Assembly: GCA_963836405.1 (NCBI GenBank)
Contig: CAWIJL010000006.1
Location: 124,001-188,000, forward strand
Reading direction: 5' to 3'
Length of the DNA stretch: 64,000 nt
Source of the DNA: CAWIJJ01 sp963836405
Lineage (GTDB): Bacteria > Acidobacteriota > Terriglobia > Bryobacterales > Bryobacteraceae
Within the stretch, counting starts at the first letter, position 1. Every line of letters begins with the position of its first letter. Shown here piece after piece: positions 52,630 through 61,935 of the stretch. Made by a program: the position numbers and the translations under genes. A model generated the notes under the pieces. The model was not told the origin of the DNA and ran no database searches. It saw only the letters and a list, made by a program, of their open reading frames with translations.

Positions 52630-54564
52630 GTGTTCCATTCCATTGAAAAGCAAGTCGCCGGCGCTTTCCGTGCGCACATCCTGATCCGGTATGGCATCGA
52701 TCAGCCGGTAGCCATCGAGCAGCCGCGGCAGAGCGAGTTCGGCGAGCTCGCCGTTCCCGTCGCCTTTCAACTGGCGCGCCAGCTCCGCCAGGCGCCCAAA
52801 AAGATCGCCGCGGAACTTGCCGCCGAGATCGGCGCCATCCCCGGCGTCGCCTCTATGGAGGTCGCCGGCAACGGCTACATCAATGTCCGGCTCGACCGCG
52901 GCGCGTATGGCGCGGCGCTCCTGCGCGGCGACGCGGAAAGGGCCGCGCCCTCTACCGGAAAAGATCATCGTCGAGCACACCAACATCAATCCCAACAAGG
53001 CCGCGCACATCGGCCACCTGCGCAACGCCGCCCTGGGCGACACTTTCGTCCGCATGCTGCGCGCCGCCGGCCACCGCGTCGAGGTGCAGAATTACATCGA
53101 CAACACGGGCGTGCAGGTGGCCGACGTCGTGGTGGGCTTCCACTACCTCGAGGAGAAGAACGCCTCCGCGGTGCAGCGAACTCCTGGACGATCCCGCCGT
53201 TCGCTTCGACTATTACTGCTGGGACCTCTACGCGCGCATTTCCGCCTATTACAAGGACCATCCCGAATCGCTCGAGTGGCGCAAAGCCACGCTGCACGCC
53301 ATCGAGGCCGGCGAAGGCGACCTCGCCGAGCTGGCCCACCTGGTGGCCGACGCCATCGTCCAGGCGCACCTCGCCACCATGCTGCGCCTCGGATGTCGAA
53401 TACGACGTTCTGCCCCGCGAAAGCGAAATCCTGCACCTCCAGTTCTGGGCCGCAGCCTTCGAGACTGCTGAAGGAGCGCAAGGCCATCCACTTCGAAACG
53501 CGAAGGCAAGAACGCCGGCTGCTGGGTCATGCCCGGCCTTTCCGAAGAAGGCAAGGTCATCGTGCGTTCCGACGGCACGGTGACCTACGTCGGCAAGGAC
53601 ATCGCCTACCAGCTCTGGAAGTTCGGCCTGCTCGGCAAGGATTTCTACTACCGTCCACTGATGCGCTATCCGGACGGACGCATCCTGTGGGTCACCACCG
53701 GCGAGAAGGCCGCCTCCGGTCAGCAGTTCGGCCACGGCTCGAGCGTCTACAACGTCATCGACGCGCGCCAGTCGTACTTGCAGGACGTGGTCGCGGCCGG
53801 ACTGCGCGCCCTCGGGTACAACGAGCAGGCGGACCGGTCCGTGCATTTCTCCTACGAAATGGTGGCGCTCTCGCCGCGCTGCTGCGCCGAGCTCGGCATT
53901 GCCCTTTCCGACGAGGATCGCCAGCGCCCGTACGTCGAGGTCTCCGGCCGCAAAGGCCTGGGCGTCAAGGCCGACGACCTGATCGATACGCTCATCGCCA
54001 AGGCGCTCGAAGAAGTGGCCTCACGGCACCCGGAAAACAGCCGCGACGAGAATCGCCTCGTGGCCACCTCAGATCGCCATCGGCGCGCTGCGCTACTTCC
54101 TGCTCAAGTTCACGCGCAATACGGTGATCGCCTTCGATCTTCAGGAGGCGCTCAGCTTCGAGGGCGAAACCGGCCCCTACGTGCAGTACGCCGCCGTCCG
54201 GGCGCGCAAGATCCTGGCCAAACTGCGCGAGAGCGGCGAAACGATGCCCGATTTCGCGGCCGAGCTCGATGCCACGGCCATGGGCCGCCAGTTGCAATTC
54301 GAGGATTTCTGGCAGGTCCTGCTCGCCACCTCCAAGGCCGATTCGGCGCTCGAGAACGCGCTGTCCGCCGGCGAGCCCGCCCACGTCGCCCAATACGCGT
54401 TCCAACTCGCGCAGACGTTCAACAACTTCTACCACAAATACCCCGTGATTCACGAAGAGAACCGCGAAAAGAAGGTCTTCCTGCTGTGGATGACCGATTT
54501 CTTCCGGCGCCAACTGGAACGCACCGCCGCCATCCTCGGCATCCGCATTCCCCCTTACATGTAG
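52630..54564 (+). pseudogene. argS: Arginyl-tRNA synthetase with six +1 frame shifts
   Basis: ArgRS signatures are all present: N-terminal domain from GTG 52630, 'HIGHLRNAALGD' (class I HIGH motif), 'CWDLYARI', 'GCWVMPGLSE', 'YVGKDIAYQLWKFGLL', 'VSGRKGLGVKADDL' (KMSKS-equivalent region), and the C-terminal anticodon-binding part ending 'GIRIPPYM'. Segments lie in changing frames at about 52945-52955, 53177, 53392, 53464, 53501 and 54069. Each step is one extra base, never one missing, and no stop codon interrupts the corrected 642-residue frame. Since argS is essential, an intact copy elsewhere or sequencing insertions must be considered. The gene is labelled pseudogene only because the sequence as given cannot be translated. 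Confidence 0.85.
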
Positions 54565-54584
54565 CGGCGCCTCCTGCGTCAGTG

Positions 54585-54800
54585 CTTCGCCGCTGGGGCC
54601 GTCTTCGCGTTTTCGGTAGCTTGCGGCTTCGCCGCTGGGTCCGGGTTCGCGCCTTCGCTAGCTTCGGCTTCGCCGCCGCGGATGGCTTCGCGTTTTCGGT
54701 AGCTTGCGGCTTCGCCGCTGGGGCCGTCTTCGCGTTTTCGGTAGCTTGCGGCTTGGCCGCTGGGGCCGGTTCGCGCCTTCGCTAGCTTCCGGCTTCGCAG
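54585..54800. repeat. ~125 bp tandem duplication in the motB tail
   Basis: A 42 bp block is exactly repeated at 54585-54626 and 54710-54751, and neighbouring sequence follows at the same 125 bp offset. A period of 125 is not divisible by three; each copy lacks one base that the other has (54671 area and 54769 area), and restoring both gives 126 bp, or 42 codons. The repeats encode Lys-Pro-Ala-Glu-Thr-rich tail. Confidence 0.75.
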
Positions 54801-55599
54801 CCCCGTTCTCCTCCTTGGCTCCTTCGCCTTCCGCCGGCGGCGCCCCCGGCAGATACTGCACGATTACCGAAATGCGCCGGTTTGATGAGGACAACGGATC
54901 TTCCGACCGCCGCAGGGCGCGCTCCGCATAGCCCCGCACCTGCTGCACCTGGTCCGGCCGGAGCCCGTGCGACTGCATCAGCCTTCTCGCGGAGTTTGCG
55001 CGGTCGGCGGAAAGCTCCCAGTTCGTGTATTCGCCGCCGCCGCCGAATGGCTTGGCATCCGTGTGCCCCTCGATCAGAATCCCGTTCGGCAGTTTCCCCA
55101 GCTCTTCCGCCAGGCGGATCAGCAATTCCGACCCGCTCACCGTGGGCACCGGCCGCCCCGACTCGAAAAACATTCCCGCGTCGGTTTCCAGCAGTTCGAT
55201 CCGCAGCCCGTCGGAGGTGATCGTAATCTCCACATGGTCGCGAATGTTGCTGAAATTCGGCACCGTCATCAACGCCTGCTGGATCTTCTCCTGCAAACTT
55301 TTCATGTCGTCCTTCGGCACCTCCAGCGCGTTGCCCAGCCCCGCCGCCGCCGTCCCGGTCATCTTTCCCGGCCCCGAGGGGTTGTTGAAGTAGGCGCTCA
55401 CCGCCTGCTGCACCTCCTTGTCCGCACTCATCAGCCACAGCACGATGAACAGAGCCATCATCGCCGTGACGAAATCCGCGTACGCCACCTTCCACGCCCC
55501 GCCGTGATGACCCCCGCCGTGGCCGGAACCGCGCCTCCGCAGTACAACGACTTTGGGAGGAGCGGGCGGGCTCGCAATTTCTTCGGTTTCTTCCGCCAT
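54658..55599 (-). CDS. motB: Flagellar motor/OmpA-family protein MotB
   Basis: The 313-residue frame as given has a short polar start, one transmembrane helix with the proton-channel Asp ('WKVAYADFVTAMMALFIV', Asp near residue 42), and a C-terminal OmpA/MotB peptidoglycan-binding domain ('GILIEGHTDAKPFG', 'NWELSADRANSARRLM'). The tail from about residue 265 is read in a wrong frame (Arg/Ser-rich). If one missing C and one missing G are restored, the tail is Ala/Lys/Pro/Glu repeats and the stop moves to 54579-54581, about 340 residues. It works with MotA as stator. Confidence 0.9.
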   Translation of the reverse strand: MAEETEEIASPPAPPKVVVLRRRGSGHGGGHHGGAWKVAYADFVTAMMALFIVLWLMSADKEVQQAVSAYFNNPSGPGKMTGTAAAGLGNALEVPKDDMKSLQEKIQQALMTVPNFSNIRDHVEITITSDGLRIELLETDAGMFFESGRPVPTVSGSELLIRLAEELGKLPNGILIEGHTDAKPFGGGGEYTNWELSADRANSARRLMQSHGLRPDQVQQVRGYAERALRRSEDPLSSSNRRISVIVQYLPGAPPAEGEGAKEENGAAKPEASEGANRPQRPSRKLPKTRRRPQRRSRKLPKTRSHPRRRSRS

Positions 55600-55600
55600 C

Positions 55601-56476
55601 TTATGCCGCCTTGGAGGCTACCTTGCCGCCTCCGCGGCAGGCCGCCTCCATCTCCTGAAACGTCGGACGCACGCCGCTCGGAATCGAGCGCCGCGCCAGT
55701 TCCACCGCCATCATCGGACTGAGCCCCTTCACGAAGGCCAGCGCCGCCATGCGCAGAAAGCCGAAGTAGTGGCCTTCCGCCTGCGTCTGCTTATCCATCG
55801 CGCTCGCCAGCGGGCCGAAAACTCCGTAGCACAGCAGAATTCCCAGAAACGTTCCCACCAGCGCTGCCGCCACGCGATGGCCGATCTCCTCCTTGGGCCC
55901 TCCCAGCGCCCCCATCGTGATCACCACGCCCAGCACCGCTGCCACGATGCCCAATCCCGGCAGCGCGTCCGACATGGTCGTCAGCGCCGCCACCGGTTCC
56001 TGGCTCTCCCGGTGATGCACCTCCAGGTCCACCAGCATCATCTCGTCGATGTCCATCGGCTCCACGCCGCCCGAGACCGCCATGCGAAGTGTGTCGCACA
56101 GGAAAAATACCGCGTGATGGTTCTTCAGAAAATTCGGGTACTTGGAAAAAATCGCGCTTTTGGACGGGTTGTCCACATCTTCTTCGAGCTTCGCCGTACC
56201 TGCTTTCCGGGCATGATTGAACAGCTCGTACACCATCTTCAAGCTCTCCGTATATCGCGCCTTGTTATACGGGCTGCCTCCGATAAGCCCCATTAGTCCT
56301 TTCGCAATCCCGATCAGAATGGGCAAAGGGTTGGCCACGATAACTGTCCCAACTGCCGCCCCGAAGATGATGACCAATTCCGCCGGCTGGAATAGTACCG
56401 CCAGATTGCCGTGCTCCATCAGGTAGCCGCCGACGATGGCTCCGAACACGATGAGTATGCCGATGATCGATATCAT
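55601..56476 (-). CDS. motA: Flagellar motor stator protein MotA
   Basis: The 291-residue protein has four membrane helices ('ISIIGILIVFGAIVGGYLM', 'LVIIFGAAVGTVIVANPL', and two near 180-225) with the stator Pro/Glu residues around 'DALPGLGIVAAVLGVVITM' that face the MotB helix. It is directly followed by motB (one-base gap) and forms the ion-conducting stator. No other flagellar genes lie in the window, so motAB are not in a flagellar cluster here. Confidence 0.93.
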   Translation of the reverse strand: MISIIGILIVFGAIVGGYLMEHGNLAVLFQPAELVIIFGAAVGTVIVANPLPILIGIAKGLMGLIGGSPYNKARYTESLKMVYELFNHARKAGTAKLEEDVDNPSKSAIFSKYPNFLKNHHAVFFLCDTLRMAVSGGVEPMDIDEMMLVDLEVHHRESQEPVAALTTMSDALPGLGIVAAVLGVVITMGALGGPKEEIGHRVAAALVGTFLGILLCYGVFGPLASAMDKQTQAEGHYFGFLRMAALAFVKGLSPMMAVELARRSIPSGVRPTFQEMEAACRGGGKVASKAA

Positions 56477-56630
56477 GAGAACGAGATGCCAAAGGGTCTC
56501 ATCGGCGGGATCCGGTTGAGCGATAGCGGGGATTCTCCCCCGTATTTTCGTCCGGTCTAATTCAAGTGCCGCCTCTTGCCCCTTGCCATAACTCCATCTT
56601 GCTGAAACAATAGCGTTTGACTAACCACCT

Positions 56631-57884
56631 ATGCGTATCCGCGTGCTTGGCATCGTTCTAGCCGGGGGAAAAGGTACCCGGCTGCATCCATTGACCATGG
56701 AACGGGCGAAACCGGCCGTGCCGTTCGGCGGGAAGTACCGGATTATCGACTTCGTTCTGAGCAATTTCATCAACTCCGGAATCTACTCTCTGTATGTGTT
56801 GACTCAGTTCCGGAGCCAGTCCCTGCTTCAGCACCTCGCCGAGGGCTGGCAGTTCGGCGGACTGCTGAAAAACCAGTTCGTCATCCCGGTGCCCGCGCAG
56901 ATGCGGTCCCCCGGTGAAACCTGGTACCAGGGAACCGCCGACGCGATTTATCAAAACATCAACCTGGTGGAGCAGTCCGATCCGCAGGTGGTGGCCATCT
57001 TCGGCGGAGACCACATCTACCGCATGAACATCACCAGCATGATCGAGCACCACATGAAAAAGGGCGCCGAAATCACCGTCGCCGCCATTCCGGTGCCCAA
57101 GCGGCATGCCGCCGAGTTCGGCGTTATCGAAGCCGCCGACGACGGCCATATCCTCGCCTTCCATGAGAAGAACCCCGAAGCCCCTACCATGCCCGGCGAC
57201 AATACCCGCGTCTTCGCCTCCATGGGCAATTACGTCTTTTCCACCCGCACCCTCCTGCGCCTCCTTCACGACGATGCCGCCGAACCCGAAAGCAACCACG
57301 ATTTCGGCCGCGACATCCTCCCCAAACTGGCCGGCAAAGCCGAAATCTACGCCTACGATTTCCAGACCAACCGCATCTCCGGAGAGCCCGCCGACGGCGT
57401 TCCCTACTGGCGCGACGTCGGCACCATCGACGCCTATTACGAAGCCAACATGGATCTCCGCTCCGTCAGCCCCGAACTGAATCTCTACAATCGCGACTGG
57501 CCCGTCCGCACTACCAGTTATCCCGACCCGCCGGCCAAGTTCATCTTCGACGACGAGAACCGCCGCGGCCAGGCTATCGATTCCATCGTCTCGGGAGGCT
57601 GCATCCTGGCCGGCGGCACCGTGCGCAACTCCGTTCTCGGACGCGGCGTTCGCGTCCATTCCGGAGCTTTGGTCGAAGATTCCGTGATCCTCGATAACTG
57701 CGACATCGGCCGCCGCTCGAAAGTACGCCGTGCCGTGCTGGACAAAAACTGCCGCATTCCGCCCGACGCCACCGTCGGCTACGATCTCGACCTCGACCGC
57801 GTCCGCCACCACGTCACCGAAAGCGGCATCGTGGTCATCGGCGGCAACCGCACCCCGGTCGAAATCACCGGCCTGGTGGTATAA
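56631..57884 (+). CDS. glgC: Glucose-1-phosphate adenylyltransferase
   Basis: The 417-residue protein makes ADP-glucose for glycogen synthesis. It has 'VLAGGKGTRLHPLTMERAKP' (nucleotide-binding loop), 'FGGKYRIIDFVLSN', 'DHIYRMN' (catalytic Asp region) and a C-terminal left-handed beta-helix with 'GVRVHSGALVEDSVILDNCD'. It fits GlgC in length and motif order. It is divergent from motAB. Confidence 0.95.
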   Translation: MRIRVLGIVLAGGKGTRLHPLTMERAKPAVPFGGKYRIIDFVLSNFINSGIYSLYVLTQFRSQSLLQHLAEGWQFGGLLKNQFVIPVPAQMRSPGETWYQGTADAIYQNINLVEQSDPQVVAIFGGDHIYRMNITSMIEHHMKKGAEITVAAIPVPKRHAAEFGVIEAADDGHILAFHEKNPEAPTMPGDNTRVFASMGNYVFSTRTLLRLLHDDAAEPESNHDFGRDILPKLAGKAEIYAYDFQTNRISGEPADGVPYWRDVGTIDAYYEANMDLRSVSPELNLYNRDWPVRTTSYPDPPAKFIFDDENRRGQAIDSIVSGGCILAGGTVRNSVLGRGVRVHSGALVEDSVILDNCDIGRRSKVRRAVLDKNCRIPPDATVGYDLDLDRVRHHVTESGIVVIGGNRTPVEITGLVV

Positions 57885-57928
57885 GTGCCCCCGGTCCCTG
57901 GCGGAAACTGAACGCCCGCGCCGATCGC

Positions 57929-58528
57929 ATGGAACAACAAGTCCTCGCCTGGATCGCTCAGTACGGCTATCTTGCGATATTCCTGCTGCTGGTGTTCGGC
58001 ATCGTCGGGTTGCCCATTCCCGACGAGACCATGCTCACCTTCACCGGCTATCTCATCTTCAAGGGCCACCTCTCGCCCGCCCTGGCCTTCGCCTGTGCGC
58101 TCGCCGGCAGTATCACCGGCATCACCATCAGTTACTGGCTCGGCCGCACCTTCGGTCTCATGCTGATCCACCGCTACGGCCGCTATCTCCGCATCACCGA
58201 GGCGCACGTCCAAAAAGCCCACGCCTGGTTCGAACGCGTCGGCCACTGGGGGTTGACCTTCGGCTACTTCGTTCCCGGCGTCCGGCACTTCACCGCGTAT
58301 GCCGCCGGCATGGCCGAGATGCGCCCGCACCAGTTCGCGCTATTCGCCTGGTCGGGCGCCGTGATCTGGATCACTACGTTTCTCTCGCTCGGCTATTTTT
58401 TGGGTGAGCGCTGGCAGGCGGTCGAAAAGGACATCCACCGCTATTTCGCCGCCGGGGGCATCGCCCTCGCCGTGGCCTTCTGCGCGTTTCTCGTTTGGCG
58501 CAAGTGGCGCCTGCGGAAGGGTGCCTGA
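57929..58528 (+). CDS. DedA-family membrane protein
   Basis: The 199-residue protein shows DedA hallmarks: 'GIVGLPIPDETMLTFTGYL', 'YGRYLRITEAHVQKAHAWFE' and 'GVRHFTAYAAGMAEM', with four to five hydrophobic helices. Family members are membrane proteins, probably phospholipid scramblase-like flippases that maintain membrane potential. It is 44 bases after glgC, possibly co-transcribed. Confidence 0.9.
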   Translation: MEQQVLAWIAQYGYLAIFLLLVFGIVGLPIPDETMLTFTGYLIFKGHLSPALAFACALAGSITGITISYWLGRTFGLMLIHRYGRYLRITEAHVQKAHAWFERVGHWGLTFGYFVPGVRHFTAYAAGMAEMRPHQFALFAWSGAVIWITTFLSLGYFLGERWQAVEKDIHRYFAAGGIALAVAFCAFLVWRKWRLRKGA

Positions 58529-58550
58529 ACGCTGCCCGCGCCCGCTGCCT

Positions 58551-58985
58551 TCAACCCAGCCTTTCCAGCCGCAGATAGTGGCCGCGCAGCCAGCCCGAGA
58601 GGCTGCGCACCGTGGCCCAGGGATTCGGAAGCATCACCGAGTCCCGCGACTTTCGGATCGAGAGCCTCCACCGCTCGTCCCCGAAAAACGAAAAATCCAG
58701 CGTGTCTTGGCCCGCCGCCGCATCGCGAAGAATTCCCGCGTGGTAAGCCTGGCCGAGCGAAATCCCGTCCAGTAAGTCGCCGCCGCTGCCAACCAGATAG
58801 AAGTGAAGCGCCTCCTCGAATGGAATTCCATCCGACGCGATCACCAGGTACCCCTTTGAACAGCGGAACTGTCCCTCGAGGACCGTGCCTTCCACCTCCA
58901 CAGAATGGCCTTCGCTATCGATCAGACGGGAGCGAAGACTTTCACCACCCTCGGGCTCGATGCGAAACCGGTCCACCGCTTCCAT
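58551..58985 (-). CDS. Hypothetical protein, possible partner of the upstream glycine-zipper protein
   Basis: The 144-residue protein has no signal or membrane segment. It starts at ATG 58985, 10 bases after the stop of the glycine-zipper gene, with GGAG in front, so the two are an operon. Composition is mixed alpha/beta, with 'GSLRSRLIDSEG'-like and 'FFGDERWRLSIRKSRDS' stretches and no known motif. By position it could be an immunity or chaperone protein; nothing in the sequence proves it. Confidence 0.6.
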   Translation of the reverse strand: MEAVDRFRIEPEGGESLRSRLIDSEGHSVEVEGTVLEGQFRCSKGYLVIASDGIPFEEALHFYLVGSGGDLLDGISLGQAYHAGILRDAAAGQDTLDFSFFGDERWRLSIRKSRDSVMLPNPWATVRSLSGWLRGHYLRLERLG

Positions 58986-58995
58986 AGCTCCGACC

Positions 58996-59955
58996 CTAAT
59001 CCCAGATTTCATCGAATGCAAGGTCTGCGCTCAGCGCAAACAGCAGGCCGCCGACGAAGACACCCACCCCCGCGCAGATCGGCGCTCCCGGCCCGCAAAC
59101 CATCCCGGCCGCCGCGCCCCCGGCCAGGCTGCCCAGAAAGCCCGTGCCGATGCCGGCCGTCTGTTTGACGGTCTCGCGCACCGGCCTCTCCGATTCCGCA
59201 ATGGCGTAGACCGAGAACGCGACGCTGACGATCAATAGTCCCTTGCCGGCTTTGCCCAGTCCCTCCGCGGTCGCGGTGAAGCGCGGGTTGGGCCGCCCCG
59301 CCGCCTTGACGATGCTGAGGAAAACCGCGTCCTGTTCGGTGGTCGAAAGCTGCGCGAATTCCCGGCTGAACAACTGCCTGGAATACTTCGCCAGGAGTTC
59401 GTCCATGGTTTTGCCGGTGGCCTTCTCGAGCTCCGCCGCCGCCCTCCCGATGTCGCTCGACTTCAGGCGCCCCGCGTCCATCAGCCCGTTCCGCATGGAC
59501 TGAGCCTCGGCCGCGCCTTCTCTCGCTGTAATTTCACCGCGGTTCACCCGCACCACGATTTCGTCGGAGTAGCGCCCGGCCTGGGCCACATAGTCCGCGC
59601 GCACGTTCGCGTCTTTGATGAAGCGCGTCCCGAAATCCACGAAGGCGTCGCGCAACTGTAGCAGCGCCTCTGAGAGCACGCTGTCGGTGGGCGCGGCGGC
59701 AGGTCCGCTCTGGCCGTTCAACCCGAACCATGTCTGACTGTTCGGGTCCACCCGTCCAGTCGGATCGGGAATGTTCATGACCCGCTTCTGGAACGATTCG
59801 ATCAGATAAATGGTCTGCGCGTCGCAAAGACCCGTAGGTTTGATCGGAATGACGGGGCCCAGCCACTTCAGGTTTTGCTGTAACAGCGACTGAACCGTTT
59901 GTACGTCGATAGGAAAGTTAAATCCGTTTCTGCCGACTGATGCTTGTATTCCCAT
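58996..59955 (-). CDS. Peptidoglycan-binding-like protein with C-terminal glycine-zipper segment
   Basis: The 319-residue protein starts 'MGIQASVGRNGFNFP' and its first ~80 residues look like a peptidoglycan-binding domain ('DVQTVQSLLQQNL', 'QTIYLIESFQKRVMNIPD', 'GRVDP'), as found at the N-terminus of VgrG/T6SS-associated effector proteins. The middle is helical. The last ~55 residues ('GFLGSLAGGAAAGMV', 'GVGVFVGGLLFAL') are a glycine-zipper membrane segment, as in pore-forming effectors. No T6SS gene is in the window. Antibacterial toxin is a hypothesis. Confidence 0.6.
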   Translation of the reverse strand: MGIQASVGRNGFNFPIDVQTVQSLLQQNLKWLGPVIPIKPTGLCDAQTIYLIESFQKRVMNIPDPTGRVDPNSQTWFGLNGQSGPAAAPTDSVLSEALLQLRDAFVDFGTRFIKDANVRADYVAQAGRYSDEIVVRVNRGEITAREGAAEAQSMRNGLMDAGRLKSSDIGRAAAELEKATGKTMDELLAKYSRQLFSREFAQLSTTEQDAVFLSIVKAAGRPNPRFTATAEGLGKAGKGLLIVSVAFSVYAIAESERPVRETVKQTAGIGTGFLGSLAGGAAAGMVCGPGAPICAGVGVFVGGLLFALSADLAFDEIWD

Positions 59956-60084
59956 AGAGTTGTATGACCACAAGCAATCAGGTTACACGCCGGCCCATGT
60001 ATTTCGGAGCCGCTTAGCGTCGAATTTACAGCTTGCAATGGGCTGCCGGCGAGAATTAACGGATGTGCCGCCCGGGCCCGATTT

Positions 60085-61776
60085 TCAAGCGTTCCGACGC
60101 GCACCGGCGGAGAGGAAATAGGTGATCGCGAGAGCCGTAACCACCACCACTGCCGTGCCGATCACGTTGTACCAGAGCCACGAAACATCCGTCCACAGGA
60201 ATGTCGCCAGCACCACCGCTTCGCCCGCCAGCATTCCCGCGAATGCCGCCGTCCCACGGACCCGCGAAAATCCCAGCGCCAGCACGAAGCAGCCGAGCAG
60301 CGTACCGTAAAACAGCGATCCTACCTGGTTCACCGCCACGATCAACGACCCGAGCCGCCCCGCCACCCCCGCGAACGCCACCGCGTACGCGCCCCAGAAC
60401 AGCGTGGCCCAGCGCGACGCCAACAGGTAATGCCGGTCGCTCGCATTCTTCCGGATGTGCCGCCGGTACACATCCACCACGGTCACCGTTGCCAGCGAAT
60501 TGATCTCTCCCGAACTCGCCGACATGGTCGCTGCAAAGATCACCGCGATCACCAGCCCCACGATCCCCACCGGGAGATAGCGGGTCACGAACGACAGAAA
60601 GATGTAGTTGGTGTCCGTGAATCCCTTCTCGCCGCCCGCCTGCACCACCAGTTCCGCGGCCCGCGCGCGCGCCCCGTCCATCTCCTTCTGCGCCGCGCGG
60701 TATTCCGCCACCCGCCGCCCCTCGTCCGCGTCGCTCCCTTTCCGGTGCGCCTCCACCAACCCTAGCGCCGAGTCCCTGCGGTGCGCGAACGCCTGTCCGT
60801 ATTCCGCCTCCACCTGCCGGTATTCGGCCGACTGCGCGATCCGCTCGAGCTCGGTGTGCTGGAACAATACGGGTGGCTGCACGAACAGATAGAACACATA
60901 CACCATGGCCCCGATGAACAGAATGAAAAACTGCATCGGGATCTTCGCCACTGCATTGACCAGCAAACTGATGCGGCTCGCGGAAATCGACTTACCCGTC
61001 AAATAGCGCTGCACCTGCGACTGGTCGCACCCGAAATACGACAGGAACAGAAACGTGCCGCCGACGAGGCCGCTCCACAAGTTGAACCGGTCGGCCCAGT
61101 CGAACCGTGTCGTCACCGCGTTCAACCTTCCCGCCGCGCCCGCCAGGTACACCGCGTCCGGAATCGACACCTCCTTCGGCAGCAGCACGAACACGGTAAC
61201 CAGCGCCAGCACCAGCCCCAGCATGATTACCGCCATCTGTTGCACGTCCGACCAGGTCACCGCCTTGATCCCGCCCGCCACCGTGTACGAAATGACCAGC
61301 ATCCCCATCAGCGACGTCGTAATCCGCTCCGGCCATCCCAGAATCACCGAGAGCACGATGGCCGGCGCGTAGATCGTCAGGCCCGTCGAAAGCCCGCGCT
61401 GGCAAAGGAACACCACGCTCGCCAGTGCTCGCGTCTTGCTGTCGAAGCGCTGCTCCAGGTATTCATATGCGGTGTAGACCTTGGCGCGATGAAATAGCGG
61501 TACCACGGTCGCGCAGATCACCACCATCGCAATCGGCAGCCCGAAATAAAACTGCACGAACCGCATGCCGTCCACATACGCCTGTCCGGTCGTAGAGATG
61601 AAGGTGATCGCGCTCGCCTGTGTGGCCATGATGGAGAGCGCCATCGCATACCACGGCATCGTCTTGCCGGCCAACAGATACCGGTCCACCGTGTTGCTGC
61701 CGCGGCTGCGGTAGAGGCCGTAGCTGATGATGGTGACCAGGGTGGTCGCCAGCACCGCCCAATCGAGCGGCTTCAT
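60085..61776 (-). CDS. Sodium:solute symporter (SSS family)
   Basis: The 563-residue protein has about 13 hydrophobic helices and the SSS pattern ('AGKTMPWYAMALSIMATQAS', 'YTAYEYLEQRFDSKTRALAS', 'SYFGCDQSQVQRYLTGKS', 'AVIFAATMSASSGEINSLAT'), with a large hydrophilic insert near 330-420 of charged residues. Solute unknown. The start at 61776 overlaps the stop of the small upstream gene (ATGA). Confidence 0.9.
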   Translation of the reverse strand: MKPLDWAVLATTLVTIISYGLYRSRGSNTVDRYLLAGKTMPWYAMALSIMATQASAITFISTTGQAYVDGMRFVQFYFGLPIAMVVICATVVPLFHRAKVYTAYEYLEQRFDSKTRALASVVFLCQRGLSTGLTIYAPAIVLSVILGWPERITTSLMGMLVISYTVAGGIKAVTWSDVQQMAVIMLGLVLALVTVFVLLPKEVSIPDAVYLAGAAGRLNAVTTRFDWADRFNLWSGLVGGTFLFLSYFGCDQSQVQRYLTGKSISASRISLLVNAVAKIPMQFFILFIGAMVYVFYLFVQPPVLFQHTELERIAQSAEYRQVEAEYGQAFAHRRDSALGLVEAHRKGSDADEGRRVAEYRAAQKEMDGARARAAELVVQAGGEKGFTDTNYIFLSFVTRYLPVGIVGLVIAVIFAATMSASSGEINSLATVTVVDVYRRHIRKNASDRHYLLASRWATLFWGAYAVAFAGVAGRLGSLIVAVNQVGSLFYGTLLGCFVLALGFSRVRGTAAFAGMLAGEAVVLATFLWTDVSWLWYNVIGTAVVVVTALAITYFLSAGARRNA

Positions 61777-61907
61777 CGATAAGCCCGGGTGAACAGGTAG
61801 AAGACGGCGATGAGCACGCAGAGGTAGATCAGAATGGCCGCGTACACGCGTTTCCACGTGCGCAGAAACGGCGGTGGATCGTCGGGAACCTCGCGAAGCT
61901 CCGGCAT
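61773..61907 (-). CDS. Small membrane protein coupled to the symporter
   Basis: The 44-residue frame starts at ATG 61907 and ends at TGA overlapping the symporter ATG by four bases. It has a polar N-terminus ('MPELREVPDDPPPF'), then one transmembrane helix ('AAILIYLCVLIAVFYLFT'). Small membrane subunits directly before SSS transporters are common. The tight overlap supports translational coupling. Confidence 0.7.
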   Translation of the reverse strand: MPELREVPDDPPPFLRTWKRVYAAILIYLCVLIAVFYLFTRAYR

Positions 61908-61935
61908 GCGTTTATAGTGGCACGCGACGGTGCCG

